DNA of 64,000 bases from positions 46,539 through 110,538 of the forward strand of contig NZ_BDJC01000018.1 of assembly GCF_002005565.1 (NCBI RefSeq), read 5' to 3'. The stretch is from Streptomyces sp. JHA26. Its GTDB lineage: Bacteria > Actinomycetota > Actinomycetes > Streptomycetales > Streptomycetaceae. Both the position numbers and the translations under genes were made by a program. Below the pieces are notes generated by a model. That model searched no databases. It saw only the letters and a program-made list of their open reading frames with translations, and was not told the DNA's origin. Positions within the stretch are counted from its first letter, which is position 1, and every line of letters begins with the position of its first letter. This document shows positions 62,905-64,000 of the stretch, piece by piece.

Positions 62905-64000
62905 TCACAGCAGCCCGTCCCACATCTGCTCCAGCAGCACCGACCACCAGCTCTCCGCCGACCCGAGCGCCGCCGGGTCGATCGAGGCCAGCTGCGCCTG
63001 GAAGTCCACCGTCCAGCGGCCGGCCTGCTCCTGGTTCAGCCCGAACCTGAGCCGCCACATCCGGCCCAGCAGCGCCAGGCTGCGCGCGAACTCGGGCAGC
63101 CCCGTGTTCACGAACTGCGGCGGCACCGGCGCACCGCCCGGCCCCGCCTCCACCGGCACCGCCACGATGTTCGCCGTGCCGTACTGCACGCAGACGGCCT
63201 TGCCGAAGTCGCTGCCCACGACGAGGTACGACCCCGCGTCCGAGGCCGGCTGCACGCCCCGCTCGGCGGCCAGTTCCGCCAGCGTCGGCACCGGCCGGCC
63301 CGGCTGGGCCTGCGCCCAGAAGAACGGACCCATGTCCATCGGCAGGCCCGCCGCCACCAGCGTGTGCGCCACGACCGGCGGCACACCCTGCCGGGACACC
63401 GCGGCCTGCTCGAACCGGAAGACACCCGGCCCGAACGCCGCCGCGAGCTCCTGTCCGACGGCCTCCGGCGGGATCGGCGGCGCCGGCTGCACCGGCGGCA
63501 GCGGCGCCCGCACCGGCGCCGGACGCGCCGGCCCGTCGGCCACCTGGTGCAACTCACCCTGGTGCGCCAGCAGTTGCTGCATCCCCTGCTGCCGGCTCGC
63601 GTGATCGGTGCCGTACGGCGCGATGGACGTGATCCGCGCCTGCGGCCACTGCTCCCGGATCATCCGCGCGCAGTACGCACCCGGCAGCTCACACGACTCC
63701 AGCTCGGTGTGCAGCTCCAGCACCTGGCCCGGCGGCACGTTCATGGCCCGCAGCTCGTGGAAGATCTGCCACTCCGGGTGCGGCGTACCCGGCGCCGAAC
63801 GCCGGATCAGCTGCTGCTCGGAGCCGTCCTGCGCACGGTAGCGCAGCACGGCCTGGTAACCGGGGCCGACGGTCGGCTGACCGGCGGGCGGCTGCGGGTA
63901 GCCGTACGCCGGCGGCTGACCCGGCACCGGCTGACCGGGCGGCGGCACGGCACCCGGCGGCACGGGCTGCGCGCCCCCGGGCACGCCCGGGGCACCCGGA
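62905..64000 (-). CDS. Deaminase-like domain fused to SUKH-type immunity domain (5' end outside window)
   Basis: At least 365 aa, open to the window edge; a GTG at 63984 is unlikely to be the true start because the Pro/Gly/Gln-rich lead continues upstream of it. After that lead, residues corresponding to about 63860-63560 form a nucleic-acid/nucleotide-deaminase-like domain with the zinc pattern HTELESC...GAYCARMI. A Pro-rich linker follows (about 63535-63465). The C-terminal part (about 63460-62905) resembles SUKH-4: LPMDMGPFFWAQAQPG, SYLVVGSDFGKAVC and FVNTGLPEFARSLALLGRMW. SUKH domains are immunity modules of polymorphic toxin systems. Role unknown; fusion of the two is the notable point. 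Confidence 0.78.
   Translation of the reverse strand, partial: PGAPGVPGGAQPVPPGAVPPPGQPVPGQPPAYGYPQPPAGQPTVGPGYQAVLRYRAQDGSEQQLIRRSAPGTPHPEWQIFHELRAMNVPPGQVLELHTELESCELPGAYCARMIREQWPQARITSIAPYGTDHASRQQGMQQLLAHQGELHQVADGPARPAPVRAPLPPVQPAPPIPPEAVGQELAAAFGPGVFRFEQAAVSRQGVPPVVAHTLVAAGLPMDMGPFFWAQAQPGRPVPTLAELAAERGVQPASDAGSYLVVGSDFGKAVCVQYGTANIVAVPVEAGPGGAPVPPQFVNTGLPEFARSLALLGRMWRLRFGLNQEQAGRWTVDFQAQLASIDPAALGSAESWWSVLLEQMWDGLL

Overview
This window is chromosomal DNA of a Streptomyces. The GC content is very high, third codon positions are nearly all G or C, GTG starts are common, and GTGA stop/start overlaps recur. The gene set is diagnostic: a SigI-type partner-switching locus, bldA (the leucyl tRNA for UUA codons), an rpfA gene behind a ydaO-type leader, and a Rex-like site upstream of ndh. 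From memory, the order resembles the S. coelicolor SCO306x-SCO311x region; that comparison was not computed.

Layout. 1-4 kb: a two-component system (kinase cut by the window edge) and a POT-family peptide transporter. 4.5-6.8 kb: an anti-sigma ATPase and a STAS antagonist, divergent from a SigB-family sigma factor. 7-12.5 kb: the histidine-utilisation operon hutU - M20 amidohydrolase - hutF - hutI. It is translationally coupled and has a recognisable promoter with an overlapping palindrome. A PLP decarboxylase is divergent to it and an RpiR regulator lies nearby. 16.5-25.7 kb: cystathionine beta-synthase, an SGNH hydrolase, a thiolase, small conserved actinobacterial proteins, a Bax-inhibitor-like membrane protein, pobA, and a small membrane protein/winged-helix pair. 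25.8 kb: bldA. 26.3-33 kb: a MacB-like ABC exporter, a cyclopropane-fatty-acid synthase-like enzyme and NDH-2. 33.4-33.9 kb: a Phd/RelE toxin-antitoxin module.

34-45 kb is mostly conserved growth, cell-wall and housekeeping functions on the minus strand: ppx, DUF501, divIC/ftsB, eno, rpfA with its c-di-AMP riboswitch, a second Rpf-like gene, a P450 coupled to mazG, a SurA-like lipoprotein, and a Ser/Thr kinase coupled to a membrane protein. 45-50 kb: a DNA methyltransferase-like protein with an altered catalytic motif, two exported proteins, a secreted HNH-type lipoprotein and an MT0933-type small protein. 50.3-53.9 kb: mfd.

54.1-57.5 kb looks like an acquired island. It holds an XRE regulator and a divergent secreted phospholipase A2, each with an in-frame TTA codon and sharing an AT-rich intergenic region. 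Next to them is a solitary TnpB-like gene with the RuvC triad but no zinc-finger cysteines. 57.7-64 kb: a DHA2 drug exporter, a DUF485 protein coupled to an acetate-type symporter, a DivIVA/FilP-like coiled-coil protein behind a dense palindromic operator, and a proline-rich deaminase-SUKH protein that runs off the window.

The main functional links are these. bldA can control translation of the two TTA genes about 28 kb away. The sigI, hut, rpf and ndh loci each show a candidate regulatory element matching their known or expected control. The TnpB-like gene with its structured downstream flank is the best candidate for a poorly described system.
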